NCBI GenBank assembly: GCA_035361955.1
Contig: DAOSDC010000008.1
Location: 22,698-86,697 of the forward strand
Direction of reading: 5' to 3'
Origin: UBA6120 sp035361955
Lineage (GTDB): Bacteria > Bacillota_I > Bacilli_A > RFN20 > CAG-826
Length of the DNA stretch: 64,000 nucleotides
Position 1 is the first letter of the stretch. Every line of letters begins with the position of its first letter. Position numbers and translations under genes: made by a program. This document shows, one piece after another, positions 6,566 through 18,409 of this stretch. The notes under the pieces are model-generated. The model was given only the letters and a program-made list of their open reading frames with translations. It had not been told where the DNA came from and searched no databases.

Positions 6566-8134
6566 TTATATTTTGGTGATTGTCAGAGTCGCTTTAGTAT
6601 TTGTTACCGAGCCGACGCTAATCGAATAGCCAATCGCCGTGTTGTCGTTGAAACGGCCCGTCGTGTAGTAAAAGAATGAGCCAAACGATGCTGGCGTAAA
6701 CGTATCGCCCTGTTTGAATAGCGTCGCATTGGTGGCCACTTCGTTGCTATTTTTAAACGTGTTAACGCCCCCGGCTTCAAGTAGATGTAGCAAGCGGAAA
6801 TTTTCATTTTGACTATATTCGACGGTGTTGCTGTGAGCAATGTATGGATAAGTATAGCTGCTCAAGGTTGCCGTATCCGTGTAACCGGTGAAGCCGCTGT
6901 TGTTGTATAAACCGAGCCGCGAATCAACATGATATATCTTAATGCCCGGCACGCTGAAACCCCGTAATCCATTACCTGGATATCCACCGGGTTGCGAATC
7001 GAGATAGTTAATGCCAGTCGGAGTATAAAACTCAATCGCCAGGTATTCGTCATAGGCCGAGCCATTCCATCCATCGTTAATCAAAATAAACTCGCCACTG
7101 GCTTCAAACGGATTGAGCTGGATTGTCACTTGATTGACTTCGCCGTTAATGACATAAGGATCGGCCCATCCGAGTAGGAATTTGGAGTAGGCGTTATGAT
7201 CGACGATGTTGAAATCCATCATGTCGACGCCACCAGCGGCTCCCCAATCGCCATCGGTATAAGAGTAATAATCGTCAAGGCCCAGGACATGGCCCGTTTC
7301 ATGAATATATGTATGGGCGTCAATATCTTGGCTACCGTATCCTTCATACATGAAATCATAACTCGCCCAAGCATAGGTCATCGGTACAGGACTTGACACG
7401 TTTCCGTAGTTCCAATTGTCATAATCCCAATAAGTATACGCCCAAAATACATCCTCGCCTTCGGCTGTATAATTGGCATAACGGCTGTTGGGATTGTTAT
7501 ACACGAGCCAAACCGCGTCGATGAAACCATCGTTATCTTGATCGTAGTCGGATAAAGTGGAGCCACTATAAGACTTATACCAGGACACGGCTTGTTCAAC
7601 GATGAGCCACGTTGGATCAAAGTATGAGGCATAATCGCCCGTGGTACGCGTCGAGGAAGCAAAGGTGGCGGTCGACATCGACGACTCATAGACTGGCGTG
7701 ACGATGCCTTCTAAAGTAAGTTGCCCATAACTCGATTTGTAATAATAACTTGTGACCGATTCCCAACTCGTTTCGCTCGCGGTTCCAAAGAAGGCTTTTT
7801 CAAGACTATCAAGACGCGTCGAACATGTTGGTCCACACGGATAATCGGTGAACGAAACGGGAATCACGAGCAGTTTCTGGGTTCCCGTGGCCGGAAGCGT
7901 AAATAGCCCGGCGGCCATGTTGTAATCATTTTGGGTAATCGAGTAATCCGAGGCGCGGTAATAACCAACCCCGGGTTCGACCGAGGGTGCCGAGTAGGAA
8001 TACGAACTAGCGGCACTCGTTGTTGTTTCACTATTGGAAGAGTTAAATGGATTGCTGAAAGAGAACGATAGTTGGCAGGCGCTTAACAGCATCGTCACTA
8101 AGGCCAAAAGCGGTAGTGATTTATATCTGTTCAT
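6566..8134 (-). CDS. Secreted M6-family metalloprotease lipoprotein
   Basis: About 522 aa. The start is placed at 8134, the second ATG, because gaggg lies six bases upstream; the earlier ATG at 8146 has no ribosome site. A basic N-terminus and hydrophobic stretch end in LLSAC, a lipobox, so the protein should be lipid-anchored outside the membrane. The zinc motif HETGHVLGLDDYY fits HExxHxxGxxD of the immune-inhibitor-A-like (M6) peptidases. A Ser-rich linker follows the lipobox and the chain is rich in Tyr, Asn and Gly, as often seen in secreted proteins. It likely degrades external proteins for nutrition; a cytosolic M29 aminopeptidase is encoded just upstream on the same strand. Substrate unknown. 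Confidence 0.85.
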   Translation of the reverse strand: MNRYKSLPLLALVTMLLSACQLSFSFSNPFNSSNSETTTSAASSYSYSAPSVEPGVGYYRASDYSITQNDYNMAAGLFTLPATGTQKLLVIPVSFTDYPCGPTCSTRLDSLEKAFFGTASETSWESVTSYYYKSSYGQLTLEGIVTPVYESSMSTATFASSTRTTGDYASYFDPTWLIVEQAVSWYKSYSGSTLSDYDQDNDGFIDAVWLVYNNPNSRYANYTAEGEDVFWAYTYWDYDNWNYGNVSSPVPMTYAWASYDFMYEGYGSQDIDAHTYIHETGHVLGLDDYYSYTDGDWGAAGGVDMMDFNIVDHNAYSKFLLGWADPYVINGEVNQVTIQLNPFEASGEFILINDGWNGSAYDEYLAIEFYTPTGINYLDSQPGGYPGNGLRGFSVPGIKIYHVDSRLGLYNNSGFTGYTDTATLSSYTYPYIAHSNTVEYSQNENFRLLHLLEAGGVNTFKNSNEVATNATLFKQGDTFTPASFGSFFYYTTGRFNDNTAIGYSISVGSVTNTKATLTITKI

Positions 8135-8227
8135 AGTGTCCCTCATTCAGTTAATATCAAACAATTACATGGTTTATTTTACCATGTGTATATGTCATAT
8201 AAATTGTAGATGCTGACAATTTATTGG

Positions 8228-9451
8228 TTAAAATGCCCAACTGCCGTGTTCGAAAATCGGGATTTGCCGTCCATCACGGCTAAATCCGGTGATGTTAAGT
8301 TCTCTGGTGCCAATCATGAAATCGACGTGGATCATCGATTCGTTGACACCGAGTCTGGCGAAGTCTTCTTTAGTATATTTATCATAATTTTTGATCGCAT
8401 TGCTGAAACCGCGACCCAGTGCTAAGTGGCAAGCGGCATTTTCATCAAATAATGTGTTGTAGAACAAAACGCCACTTTGTCTAATTGGCGATTCAAAAGG
8501 CACTAAGGCTACCTCGCCGAGCATCTTTGCGCCTTCGTCCATGGCAATCATTTGCTCAAGCAGGTTTTGATTGCGCTTAGCGCTGACGGCACTGACTTTA
8601 CCATCTTTGAAGGTGACCGAGAAATCTTCAATCAGCTCGCCTTTATAACTCAGCGGCATCGAGGCAACGACTTTGCCCTCGGCTTTGCCCTTCATCGGGG
8701 TCGTAAACGTTTCTTCAGTTGGCATGTTCGGATTATAGAAGCGACCGCTGATTGTCGTTTCACCACCACCGAGCCAACGGGCTTCAGGAATCATCCAAAC
8801 TTTGAAATCGGTTCCCTCGGGCGATTTAAAATGTAAATAATCAAGGTTGAGACTATCGAGATAATCGCACCGTTTTTGGATGTCGGCGTTATGTTCTTTC
8901 CATGCTTTGATGGGATTGTCAGTAATACGCGCCGATGTTAGGATGGCGTCCCATAAGGCGGCAATGGCTTTTTTCTTAGGCAGGTCAGGAAAGACCTTTT
9001 TCGCCCAGCCCTCGCCTGGCACGGCGACGATCGTCCATTGGTATTTATTTTCCATCGCGTCGCGGTATGGCTTTAGAATCGGGAATGTTTTGACCTGAGC
9101 TTGCGCGGCTTTGGCTTGATCGATGCCTTTTAATCCGTCGGGATCTTGGCTCATGATATGGATTTGGGCTGGAAGTTTGTCGACGTAATGCTGCATCTTG
9201 GCTTTTTGCCATTCGGGAACGGTTCCAAGCATGTCTAGACTCATGTAATTGACGCCGATGCGCGCCAGTGGCTGATGGCCCCACTCGACGGTGACGCGGC
9301 TTGCTCCGGCTTTGTAGGCTTCCTCGGCGACCATTGTCACGAATTCGGGTTGGTCGAGGGCCGCGGAAATGACGACCTCTTGACCTTTACGAACATTGAC
9401 GCCCATCTTGACGACAAGCTTCGCATATTTTTTCAATTGGCTCTTTTTCAT
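8228..9451 (-). CDS. M29-family aminopeptidase
   Basis: A 407-aa cytosolic metallo-aminopeptidase of the AmpS/PepS/AmpT family. Candidate dinuclear metal ligands are in place: Glu in PTEETFTTPMKG, Glu in DEGAKMLGEVALVP, His in DENAACHLALG, and the final HVD of SMIHVDFMIG. Length matches the family (about 410). The family removes N-terminal residues from short peptides. The start is supported by aaggag upstream of ATG. It precedes the secreted protease gene by about 90 bases, suggesting joint use of external protein, but both could be transcribed separately. Confidence 0.9.
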   Translation of the reverse strand: MKKSQLKKYAKLVVKMGVNVRKGQEVVISAALDQPEFVTMVAEEAYKAGASRVTVEWGHQPLARIGVNYMSLDMLGTVPEWQKAKMQHYVDKLPAQIHIMSQDPDGLKGIDQAKAAQAQVKTFPILKPYRDAMENKYQWTIVAVPGEGWAKKVFPDLPKKKAIAALWDAILTSARITDNPIKAWKEHNADIQKRCDYLDSLNLDYLHFKSPEGTDFKVWMIPEARWLGGGETTISGRFYNPNMPTEETFTTPMKGKAEGKVVASMPLSYKGELIEDFSVTFKDGKVSAVSAKRNQNLLEQMIAMDEGAKMLGEVALVPFESPIRQSGVLFYNTLFDENAACHLALGRGFSNAIKNYDKYTKEDFARLGVNESMIHVDFMIGTRELNITGFSRDGRQIPIFEHGSWAF

Positions 9452-9532
9452 GTTAAACTCCTTATGTGATTAGATATCATAAAATATTTTACGCACATTA
9501 CGCGCATATATAAACAAAAACGAGGCAGAAAT

Positions 9533-10099
9533 ATGAAAAGCAACCGTATTATGAAAATGATCATATCCATGATTTTGATTGTATTTGGGGCGATGGGCAT
9601 GATTTGGCCAAGTTTCGTATATGAAATCATCACCTATTTAATCGGGGCCGGGTTAATCGTTAACGGCGTCGTATTATTGCTCGAATATTTTCAAACTTCG
9701 CCACTTGTAAAAGAACGCTACTATCAATTGGTCGGAAGCATCCTGTTTATTTTAATAGGTACGGCCATGCTTGTGATTCCCGTGGCGATTGTTCAAGCGG
9801 CGCTTGGCCTGATGATCGCCATCGGTTTATTAGTCATCAGCATGTCGCAAATTAGTCGTGCCCTAATCGAAAAAAGCCATTTTGACGGATGGATGATTCG
9901 CCTCCTGATTGGCATCATCGTCTTTTTGGCGAGCATGATTGTTTTCTCGCGTTTAAATGAGGCCGGTAACGCTTTAATGTTCATCATCGGTGGTGTCGCC
10001 ATCTACATCGGCATTTCCAATCTGTTGGGAACGTTTTTGATCAAAACCAAATCCAAAGACGATCCCGAGCATATCGACATCGATTTCACGAAAAAATAA
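9533..10099 (+). CDS. DUF308 (HdeD-like) membrane protein
   Basis: A 188-aa protein with six predicted membrane helices arranged as three helical pairs (near 8-30, 33-50, 63-82, 87-105, 118-137 and 141-160), each pair with a G-rich turn, the DUF308/HdeD pattern. HdeD is an acid-resistance membrane protein in enterobacteria; in monoderms the role is unknown. The C-terminus is short and charged. Gaggc precedes the ATG. It is a single gene, divergent from the M29 peptidase and ended by a strong terminator. Confidence 0.75.
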   Translation: MKSNRIMKMIISMILIVFGAMGMIWPSFVYEIITYLIGAGLIVNGVVLLLEYFQTSPLVKERYYQLVGSILFILIGTAMLVIPVAIVQAALGLMIAIGLLVISMSQISRALIEKSHFDGWMIRLLIGIIVFLASMIVFSRLNEAGNALMFIIGGVAIYIGISNLLGTFLIKTKSKDDPEHIDIDFTKK

Positions 10100-10127
10100 A
10101 ACCGCGTCATGCGCGGTTTATCTTTTT
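10099..10127 (+). terminator. Terminator between convergent DUF308 and ThyX-like genes
   Basis: AAACCGCG (10099-10106), loop tcatg, CGCGGTTT (10112-10119), then atcttttt. It begins inside the DUF308 stop codon and its T-run touches the end of the ThyX-like gene on the other strand. Confidence 0.85.
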
Positions 10128-10728
10128 AAAGAGTTTCTTTTCCCAGATAATCTGTCAGTTGCTTGAAAAACGGCAACGTTTCGCACCAGGCACAAAAATC
10201 ACGCCACTCACTCAATTTATGATTTTTTCTTTGGAAGTACATCGTTTTCAATTGCTGATAATTCGTTGTCATCGTCGCGCCGAGGCAAAAACCCGAAGGT
10301 AGTGAAGCGACGATTTGCCGCCATTTCATTTTCTTATCGGGATCATCATCAGGAATTGCAAAGTAATCATCAATAAGGTGCTGAACTAATTCGATGACGC
10401 CCGGGTGTGTATCGGATACGCACTGATCGGTCAATGAAAATTTCAATAAGCAATGCATCGTCGACTGGCTCGATACAAAGTCAAACCAGTGGTAGCGTTG
10501 CGCTTGTTTCCACCAATATAGAGGTGCCGTGACGTTCATCTGGACGATAACGCCTTTTAAAAAGTTATCGTGACCTTCACCATTGCGCGTTTGGCCGAGA
10601 CGAAACGCCCGCGCGAAATCTTTATCGTTAATGGCATCGGTTTCAATGACCGTGCGCATTGGGTTGCCACTGGCTTTGATCGCTTTCTCAAGTCCAAATA
10701 CTTCCGTGCCCGTAATGTTAAATTCCAT
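10126..10728 (-). CDS. ThyX-like (flavin-dependent thymidylate synthase-related) protein
   Basis: About 200 aa from the ATG at 10728, which follows gggaggcgg and lies inside the last codons of folD, so the two genes overlap and are translationally coupled. The segment FLKGVIVQMNVTAPLYWW with downstream SSQSTMH resembles, from memory, a family of Bacillota and phage proteins related to ThyX, which start with the same GTEVFGLE and contain TAP.YWW and STMH. The canonical ThyX signature RHRxxSxNExSxRY is not intact, so catalysis as a classical ThyX is doubtful. ThyX uses methylene-tetrahydrofolate, the FolD substrate, which makes the pairing meaningful. Alternative: an uncharacterised folate- or nucleotide-binding protein. 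Confidence 0.5.
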   Translation of the reverse strand: MEFNITGTEVFGLEKAIKASGNPMRTVIETDAINDKDFARAFRLGQTRNGEGHDNFLKGVIVQMNVTAPLYWWKQAQRYHWFDFVSSQSTMHCLLKFSLTDQCVSDTHPGVIELVQHLIDDYFAIPDDDPDKKMKWRQIVASLPSGFCLGATMTTNYQQLKTMYFQRKNHKLSEWRDFCAWCETLPFFKQLTDYLGKETL

Positions 10729-11509
10729 GGTTGGCCGCCTCCCAGACATTGCTTATAAGTGCAAATCGCGTCAACAATCCGACACCGCCGGGAACCGGCG
10801 TTTGAAACGCGACGTCAAGTTGCGGACGCGCATCGCCATAAAGTACACCATCGATGCGGTTGATGCCAACGTCAATGACATATGCTGATTTTTTAAGTGT
10901 TTGGTTGTCGAGCAACCACTTTTTGCCAACGGCGACACAAATCAGGTCGGCGTGGGCTAGATAAAAATCCATATCTTCTTTTTTAGTGCGCGAATGGAGC
11001 ATCACGACATTGGCGTGTTTTGCTAAAAGCATCGCCGCTAACGGTTTACCGACGATGTTACTACGCCCAATCACGATGGCGTTTTTGCCACTAAAATCAA
11101 ATCCGGCATCACTTAAAAAATCGATGATTCCTTTAGGAGTACACGTTTGAAATTTGCTCAGTGGATGGAAGCCATCGACGTCTTTTCGCGGATCGACCGC
11201 TAACTTGACGGTTTCTTCACTGATATGTTTCGGAAGTGGCATTTGGACGATGATGCCATCGACGCTAACATCTTCGTTGTATTTTTTCACAATATTAAGT
11301 AATTCAGTTTCACTCGTGTCTATCGTCAATTTGATATGCGTCGCCTTGATGCCGACTTCTTGGCAATCAGCCAATTTCCCACGAATGTAGGTATCGGAAG
11401 CCGGATCGTCATTAGCTTGTATGATGACAAGATGGGCTGTTTTTCCAACTTCTTTAATAAGGCTTGCTAGTTGTTTCTTTTTTTCGGCGACGTATGTTTT
11501 GATATCCAT
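10718..11509 (-). CDS. folD: Methylene-tetrahydrofolate dehydrogenase / cyclohydrolase
   Basis: A 263-aa bifunctional cytosolic enzyme interconverting methylene-, methenyl- and formyl-tetrahydrofolate with NADP. Visible signatures: SDTYIRGKLADC with the catalytic lysine region (about 39-50), VDGIIVQMPLP, KDVDGFHPLS, the nucleotide-binding VIGRSNIVGKPLAAML and the C-terminal PVPGGVGLLT. It is slightly shorter than most FolD (about 285) because the N-terminus lacks the usual DGK segment. A TATAAT promoter and gaggaac ribosome site precede it, and the next gene starts within its last codons. Confidence 0.95.
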   Translation of the reverse strand: MDIKTYVAEKKKQLASLIKEVGKTAHLVIIQANDDPASDTYIRGKLADCQEVGIKATHIKLTIDTSETELLNIVKKYNEDVSVDGIIVQMPLPKHISEETVKLAVDPRKDVDGFHPLSKFQTCTPKGIIDFLSDAGFDFSGKNAIVIGRSNIVGKPLAAMLLAKHANVVMLHSRTKKEDMDFYLAHADLICVAVGKKWLLDNQTLKKSAYVIDVGINRIDGVLYGDARPQLDVAFQTPVPGGVGLLTRFALISNVWEAANHGI

Positions 11510-11531
11510 GCCTGTTCCTCAAATCGATAGC

Positions 11532-11560
11532 ATTATAACATATGGACCCCGCTATCCTAA
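11532..11560 (-). promoter_or_regulatory. folD promoter
   Basis: On the minus strand TTAGGA (11560-11555), a 17-base spacer and TATAAT (11537-11532). It lies between the secG terminator and the folD start. Confidence 0.7.
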
Positions 11561-11567
11561 CTTAGCA

Positions 11568-11593
11568 AATAAAAAAAGAGCCCGTAGGCTCTT
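11568..11593 (-). terminator. secG terminator
   Basis: On the minus strand AAGAGCC (11593-11587), loop tacg, GGCTCTT (11582-11576), then at least five further T. It lies 25 bases after the secG stop. Confidence 0.85.
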
Positions 11594-11617
11594 GTGTAGA
11601 GTAAGGATAATTAGTGA

Positions 11618-11848
11618 TTAAGCGCCGAGTGCATTAACGAGCAAGGCCAACATGAAGAAAACAACGGCGAAACCAAGCGTCAGCCAAGAGATGAATAGTT
11701 CGCTGCCTCGTTCCTTTGTTTTCACGAATATATTCATGCCGCTGCCGGTAATCGCGCCTGAAGCGCCTTCGGATTTTCCGCCTTGTAATAACGATAAGAT
11801 GATGACGATAATCGCCACGATCAGAAAGATGATGTCTAATGCGCCCAT
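11618..11848 (-). CDS. secG: Preprotein translocase subunit SecG
   Basis: A 76-aa protein with two membrane helices (about 3-21 and 53-73) flanking a polar loop with LLQGGKSEGASGAITG, the SecG hallmark. SecG is the small accessory subunit of SecYEG and assists SecA-driven translocation; secA itself is encoded about 4 kb away on the same strand. Its own promoter (TAAAAT at 11894-11889) and a palindrome in the leader precede it; ctggaggc is the ribosome site. Confidence 0.9.
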   Translation of the reverse strand: MGALDIIFLIVAIIVIILSLLQGGKSEGASGAITGSGMNIFVKTKERGSELFISWLTLGFAVVFFMLALLVNALGA

Positions 11849-11867
11849 AATATGCCTCCAGAGTCGT

Positions 11868-11883
11868 TTGCTTTATAAAGCAA
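11868..11883. promoter_or_regulatory. 16-bp palindrome at the secG transcription start
   Basis: TTGCTTTATAAAGCAA is a perfect palindrome lying directly after the minus-strand -10 (TAAAAT, 11894-11889), so it covers the expected start site or forms a hairpin at the extreme 5' end of the secG mRNA. It could be an operator or a 5' stability element. Confidence 0.45.
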
Positions 11884-11935
11884 GTAACATTTTACCATTA
11901 AATCGGGAAATTTAAAGCAAAACATCATCACTGCG

Positions 11936-13915
11936 TCATTTGATGTTGTATTCGCTTTTTAACTCAAACATCACATCGCGGATTTTGGCCGCCGTTTCAA
12001 AGTCGAATTGCTTGGCGGCTTCTTTCATTTGACGCTCAAGTTTTTTGACGCGAACTTCGATTTCGCTACGAGGAGCTTTGCCGACGACGGCCGCGAGTTC
12101 GCCAATCTCGTCATCGACCGCGCGGATCGGCCGTTGAATGTCTTTGACAATGGTTGTCGGGATGATGCCGTTGACATCGTTATATTGTTGCTGGATATCG
12201 CGACGACGATTCGTTTCGTCGATGGCCGCTTTCATCGAGTCGGTCATCTTATCAGCATACATAATGACTTGGCCGTTGACATTGCGCGCGGCTCGGCCAA
12301 TCACCTGAATCAGTGATCGGGTGGAGCGAAGAAAACCTTCCTTATCGGCATCCAATATCGCAATCAAAGACACTTCGGGAATGTCCAAACCTTCACGCAA
12401 TAAGTTGATGCCCACGAGTACATCGTATTTTCCCTTGCGGAGCTGATAGATGATTTCCGTACGCTCGAGTGTCTTGGTTTCATTGTGCATATAGACAACT
12501 TTGATGTTGCGATGTTTCAAAAACGATGTTAAATCCTCGGCCATTCGGATTGTCAGCGTAACAATCATCACCCGTTCGCCGACATTTACCCGTTTGTTGA
12601 TTTCATTAATAAGGTCATCGATTTGTCCAAGCGTTGGCCTCACCGATATGCCTGGATCGACAAGCCCAGTCGGGCGAATGATTTGTTCAATGACACGACC
12701 ATCGCTTCTATTAAGCTCATAATCGCCCGGCGTGGCGCTCGTACAAATGACTTGGGGCATCATGTTTTCGAATTCGTCGAATCGCAAAGGTCGATTATCA
12801 AGCGCGGAGGGTAAACGAAAGCCGTATTCGACAAGCGTTTCTTTGCGGCTGCGGTCGCCGTTATACATGCCGCGAACTTGTGGTAATGATACATGCGATT
12901 CATCGATAACGAGCAAAAAATCGGATGGGAAATAGTCAATCAAACAAAACGGTCGCGAGCCGGGTGGCCGCTTGTCAATGTGGCGCGTATAGTTTTCAAT
13001 GCCTGGGCACGTACCAAACTCCTGCATCGATTCGATGTCCTGCTTCGTGCGCATTTCTAAACGCTGCGCCTCAAGCAATTTGTTATTGTCGGTAAAATAT
13101 TTTAAACGGTCGATTAATTCAAGCGAAATCGTGTGACAAGCGTCAAGCACGCGTTGGTGGGTCGAAGCATGCGTATAAGCCGGAAACACGAAATAGACCG
13201 AGTATGTGTGCCGCACTTCGCCAGTGGTCATATCAACGGTCGCGATGCGCTCGATTTCATCGCCGAACATATCGATTTTGATTGCATAATCGTCGGTAGA
13301 AGCCGGTACGATTTCGATAATGTCGCCACGAACGCGGAACGTTCCAGGCGCCAGATCAAGATTATTTCGCTTATATTGCCCGTCGATTAACGCTTTGAAC
13401 AGTTTTTTCCGATTAATCGTTTCGCCAACGCGAATGAAGAATACGAGTTTTTTATATTCATCGGGATCGGTCAATCCATAGATGGAAGCGACTGAAGCGA
13501 CGATAATCGTGTCACGCCGTTCGACCAGCGAGTTAATGGCGCTCGTGCGTAACATTTCGATTTCTTCGTTCATGAGGGCACTTTTTTCAACATAGGTGTC
13601 GGATTTGGGAAGATAGGCTTCTGGTTGGTAGAAATCAAAGTTGGATACGAAATACTCGACGCGATTGTGCGGAAACAGCTCTTTAAACTCGCCGTAAAGT
13701 TGTCCCGCAAGCGTTTTGTTGTGCACGAGCACTAACGTTGGTTTTTGAACTGTTTGAATCACATTGGCAATCGTAAAAGTCTTACCGGTTCCGGTCGCTC
13801 CAAGTAAAACTTGTAGCTTGGCACCCTCATTTATTCCTTTAACCAATTCCTTAATTGCTTCGGGTTGGTCGCCGGTTGGTTTAAAGTTTGTTTGGATCTG
13901 AAACTTTTGTTCCAT
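11936..13915 (-). CDS. uvrB: Excinuclease ABC subunit UvrB
   Basis: A 659-aa nucleotide-excision-repair helicase, full length for the family. Walker A is GATGTGKT near residue 41; DESHVSLPQVRGMYNGDR, the DNA-binding region with LVEYGFRLPSALDNRPL, helicase motif VGINLLREGLDIPEV and the arginine-finger segment QVIGRAARN are all present. The C-terminal UVR domain (about 620-655, VKKLERQMKEAAKQFDFE) that binds UvrA/UvrC is intact. Its start lies 35 bases inside the upstream YitT gene. uvrA is not in the window. Confidence 0.97.
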   Translation of the reverse strand: MEQKFQIQTNFKPTGDQPEAIKELVKGINEGAKLQVLLGATGTGKTFTIANVIQTVQKPTLVLVHNKTLAGQLYGEFKELFPHNRVEYFVSNFDFYQPEAYLPKSDTYVEKSALMNEEIEMLRTSAINSLVERRDTIIVASVASIYGLTDPDEYKKLVFFIRVGETINRKKLFKALIDGQYKRNNLDLAPGTFRVRGDIIEIVPASTDDYAIKIDMFGDEIERIATVDMTTGEVRHTYSVYFVFPAYTHASTHQRVLDACHTISLELIDRLKYFTDNNKLLEAQRLEMRTKQDIESMQEFGTCPGIENYTRHIDKRPPGSRPFCLIDYFPSDFLLVIDESHVSLPQVRGMYNGDRSRKETLVEYGFRLPSALDNRPLRFDEFENMMPQVICTSATPGDYELNRSDGRVIEQIIRPTGLVDPGISVRPTLGQIDDLINEINKRVNVGERVMIVTLTIRMAEDLTSFLKHRNIKVVYMHNETKTLERTEIIYQLRKGKYDVLVGINLLREGLDIPEVSLIAILDADKEGFLRSTRSLIQVIGRAARNVNGQVIMYADKMTDSMKAAIDETNRRRDIQQQYNDVNGIIPTTIVKDIQRPIRAVDDEIGELAAVVGKAPRSEIEVRVKKLERQMKEAAKQFDFETAAKIRDVMFELKSEYNIK

Positions 13916-14864
13916 TCTTTTCCTGAATCTTTTTGATTAATTTAGGATTGATTCGTTGCGGGAATGGTTCAAAACCATAACCATTAATCGATTTGACGTT
14001 CGTGAAGATGGCAAATGCCTTGGGATCGATATGAGCGATGAATTCTTTAAGTTTGCTAAGCTCTTTACGGTCAAACGCCACTTGAATCATCGAGTAGTGC
14101 GCCCCAGCCAGACCGCCCTTGACGGGAATGATTGTCGATCCTCGTTGCATGTCGTGCAAAATGAATTGGTTGATTTCTTCCCATTTCGTGGAAATAATCG
14201 TTCCTAAGAACGATGAGGACAAACCTATAAACACGATTTCCAAAATGAAAGCCGAGGTAAATGCCGAAAGGACGCCATATAAACCTGGTATCACACCGAT
14301 GGCGAACATGCCCGAGGTAATGATAAGCGCGTCAATCACGAACGCGGTAACCGATTGTTTGACGTCGAAATATTTTTTCATGATGAAATACAAGATGTCG
14401 ACGCCGCCGGTCGAACCTCCGAATAAGAAGGTAATCGCGACGCCAAGACCAAGCGTGGCACCCCCGAAAACACCGGCCAATAACATATGCCCTTCGCGCG
14501 TTGGCGAATCAATCGCAAAATTAAAACCGAGTGGATTGTCTGGAACAACACGAAGCAACACCGATAAAGCCGCAGGATAAACAATCGTGGCAATCAAGGT
14601 GTTGACGGAAAATTTCCATCCAAGAAAAATCAAGCCAATCAGAAACAATGAAATCGATAAGACGCCAACCGTTAAATCGATGGGAACATTCAACCATGCT
14701 TTCAAAATAATGGCGATGCCTGATAGTCCGCCATTAATGATATTGCCAGGGACTAGGAAAAAAGCCGTGCTAATGGCGATGATAATGCTACCGATTGCGA
14801 TAAACAGCCAATTCTTGACGATTTGAAGCTTGTCAGCGCGACTCATGTTTTTAAGAATGCCCAT
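13881..14864 (-). CDS. YitT family membrane protein (DUF161/DUF2179)
   Basis: About 327 aa from the ATG at 14864 (MGILKN), which has ggagg eight bases upstream within the end of prfB; the longer in-frame start at 14918 lies deeper in prfB and lacks a ribosome site. Five to six membrane helices cover residues about 20-215, with FGGSTGGVDILYFIMKKY in the middle, followed by a C-terminal soluble domain (DUF2179) containing GAHYSMIQVAFDRKELSKL and a conserved IKSINGYGFEP-like end. YitT proteins are universal in Bacillota; transported substrate is unknown. It overlaps both neighbours, so it is part of a secA-prfB-yitT-uvrB unit. Confidence 0.85.
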   Translation of the reverse strand: MGILKNMSRADKLQIVKNWLFIAIGSIIIAISTAFFLVPGNIINGGLSGIAIILKAWLNVPIDLTVGVLSISLFLIGLIFLGWKFSVNTLIATIVYPAALSVLLRVVPDNPLGFNFAIDSPTREGHMLLAGVFGGATLGLGVAITFLFGGSTGGVDILYFIMKKYFDVKQSVTAFVIDALIITSGMFAIGVIPGLYGVLSAFTSAFILEIVFIGLSSSFLGTIISTKWEEINQFILHDMQRGSTIIPVKGGLAGAHYSMIQVAFDRKELSKLKEFIAHIDPKAFAIFTNVKSINGYGFEPFPQRINPKLIKKIQEKNGTKVSDPNKL

Positions 14865-15960
14865 GCTTTTTCGCCTCCATTTCCAAATACGAATACATGA
14901 AGTTGTCAAGGTGACCATCCATTACTTTGGAAACGTCGCCTTCTTGATAGTCGGTGCGATGGTCTTTAACCATTGTGTAAGGACAAAACACGTATGAACG
15001 AATTTGACTACCCCACTCAATCGTTTTTTGCTCACCGACGATTTTGCTCATTTCGGCTTGCTTTTCAAGCGTTTTTTGTTCATATAGTTTGGCTTTTAAC
15101 AAATTGAGCGCTAACGTGCGGTTTTGCAGTTGCGATCGGGCTGATTGGCTTGAGGTCACGAATCCTGTCGGGATATGGGTGATTCTGACGGCGGTTTCTA
15201 CCTTATTGACGTTTTGACCACCAGCGCCACCGCTGCGATAAGTATCGATTTTCAAATCTTTTTCAGCAATTTCGATATCGACGTTGTCGTTGAATTCTGG
15301 GATGACGTTGACTGAAGCAAATGAAGTATGTCGTCTCCCATTGGCGTCAAACGGTGAAATGCGCACAAGGCGATGGACGCCCTTTTCGCTTTTTAGAAGA
15401 CCATATGCGTGATGGCCCCTAATAATGACCGTCGCGCTTTTAAGACCGGCTTCATCGCCTGGCAAATAGTCGATGACTTCCATCTCAAACTCATTTTCTT
15501 CAGCCCAACGCACGTACATGCGATAGAGCATATCGGCCCAATCCGCGGATTCGGTACCGCCGGCGCCCGGATGTATTTCAATCACGGCGTTAAGCGGGTC
15601 GAATTCATGGCTGAACAGCAACGACAAGCGCATTTTTTCGACGGCTTGTTTAAGTTGTTGTAAATCGACCGCGGCTTCATCCAACAATGATTGATCGTCG
15701 CTGGCTAAATCCAAAAGCTCACGCAAACTATCAAATGTCGTCGTGATGAAGTTGATTTGCTCAAGCAACCGTTCGTTTTCTTTAAGGCGGGTGGTGACCG
15801 TTTTCGCTTTGCGGGAATCAGCCCAAAAATCATCCAAGGCCATCAAGCCATGGTCACTGTCGATGTCGCGTTTTAATTTTGCGAGGTCAAAGTGAATCAC
15901 TGACCTGCTGTACGAGCAGCGTCAGGTCATTTAACTCCGCTTTAAAAAGGGCGTATTCCA

Positions 15961-15961
<1 letters not shown>
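14851..15961 (-). CDS. prfB: Peptide chain release factor 2, with programmed +1 frameshift
   Basis: The gene starts at the ATG 15961-15959, sharing one base with the secA stop (TAATG). Frame 0 runs 24 codons to the classical slip site CTT-TGA-C (CTT 15892-15890, TGA 15889-15887); a +1 shift past T15889 enters the long frame at GAC 15888 and gives 369 aa, the normal RF2 length. The protein recognises UAA/UGA and has the SPF anticodon-like tripeptide in RISPFDANGRRH and the peptidyl-hydrolysis GGQ motif in RSGGAGGQNVNK. In most bacteria an SD-like AGGGGG three bases before CTT stimulates the shift; here the nearest AGG ends 11 bases upstream. A GTG at 15900 would give an N-terminally truncated product and is not the real start. 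Confidence 0.93.
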
Positions 15962-18378
<2,417 letters not shown>

Positions 18379-18409
18379 TGTCCGGTCCCCCTTTCAAGTC
18401 CAATTAGAT

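Noticed and set aside
14851..15900. prfB starting at an internal GTG
   Set aside because: The upstream 24-codon frame from the ATG at 15961 and the CTT-TGA-C slip site give the normal RF2 length and context.
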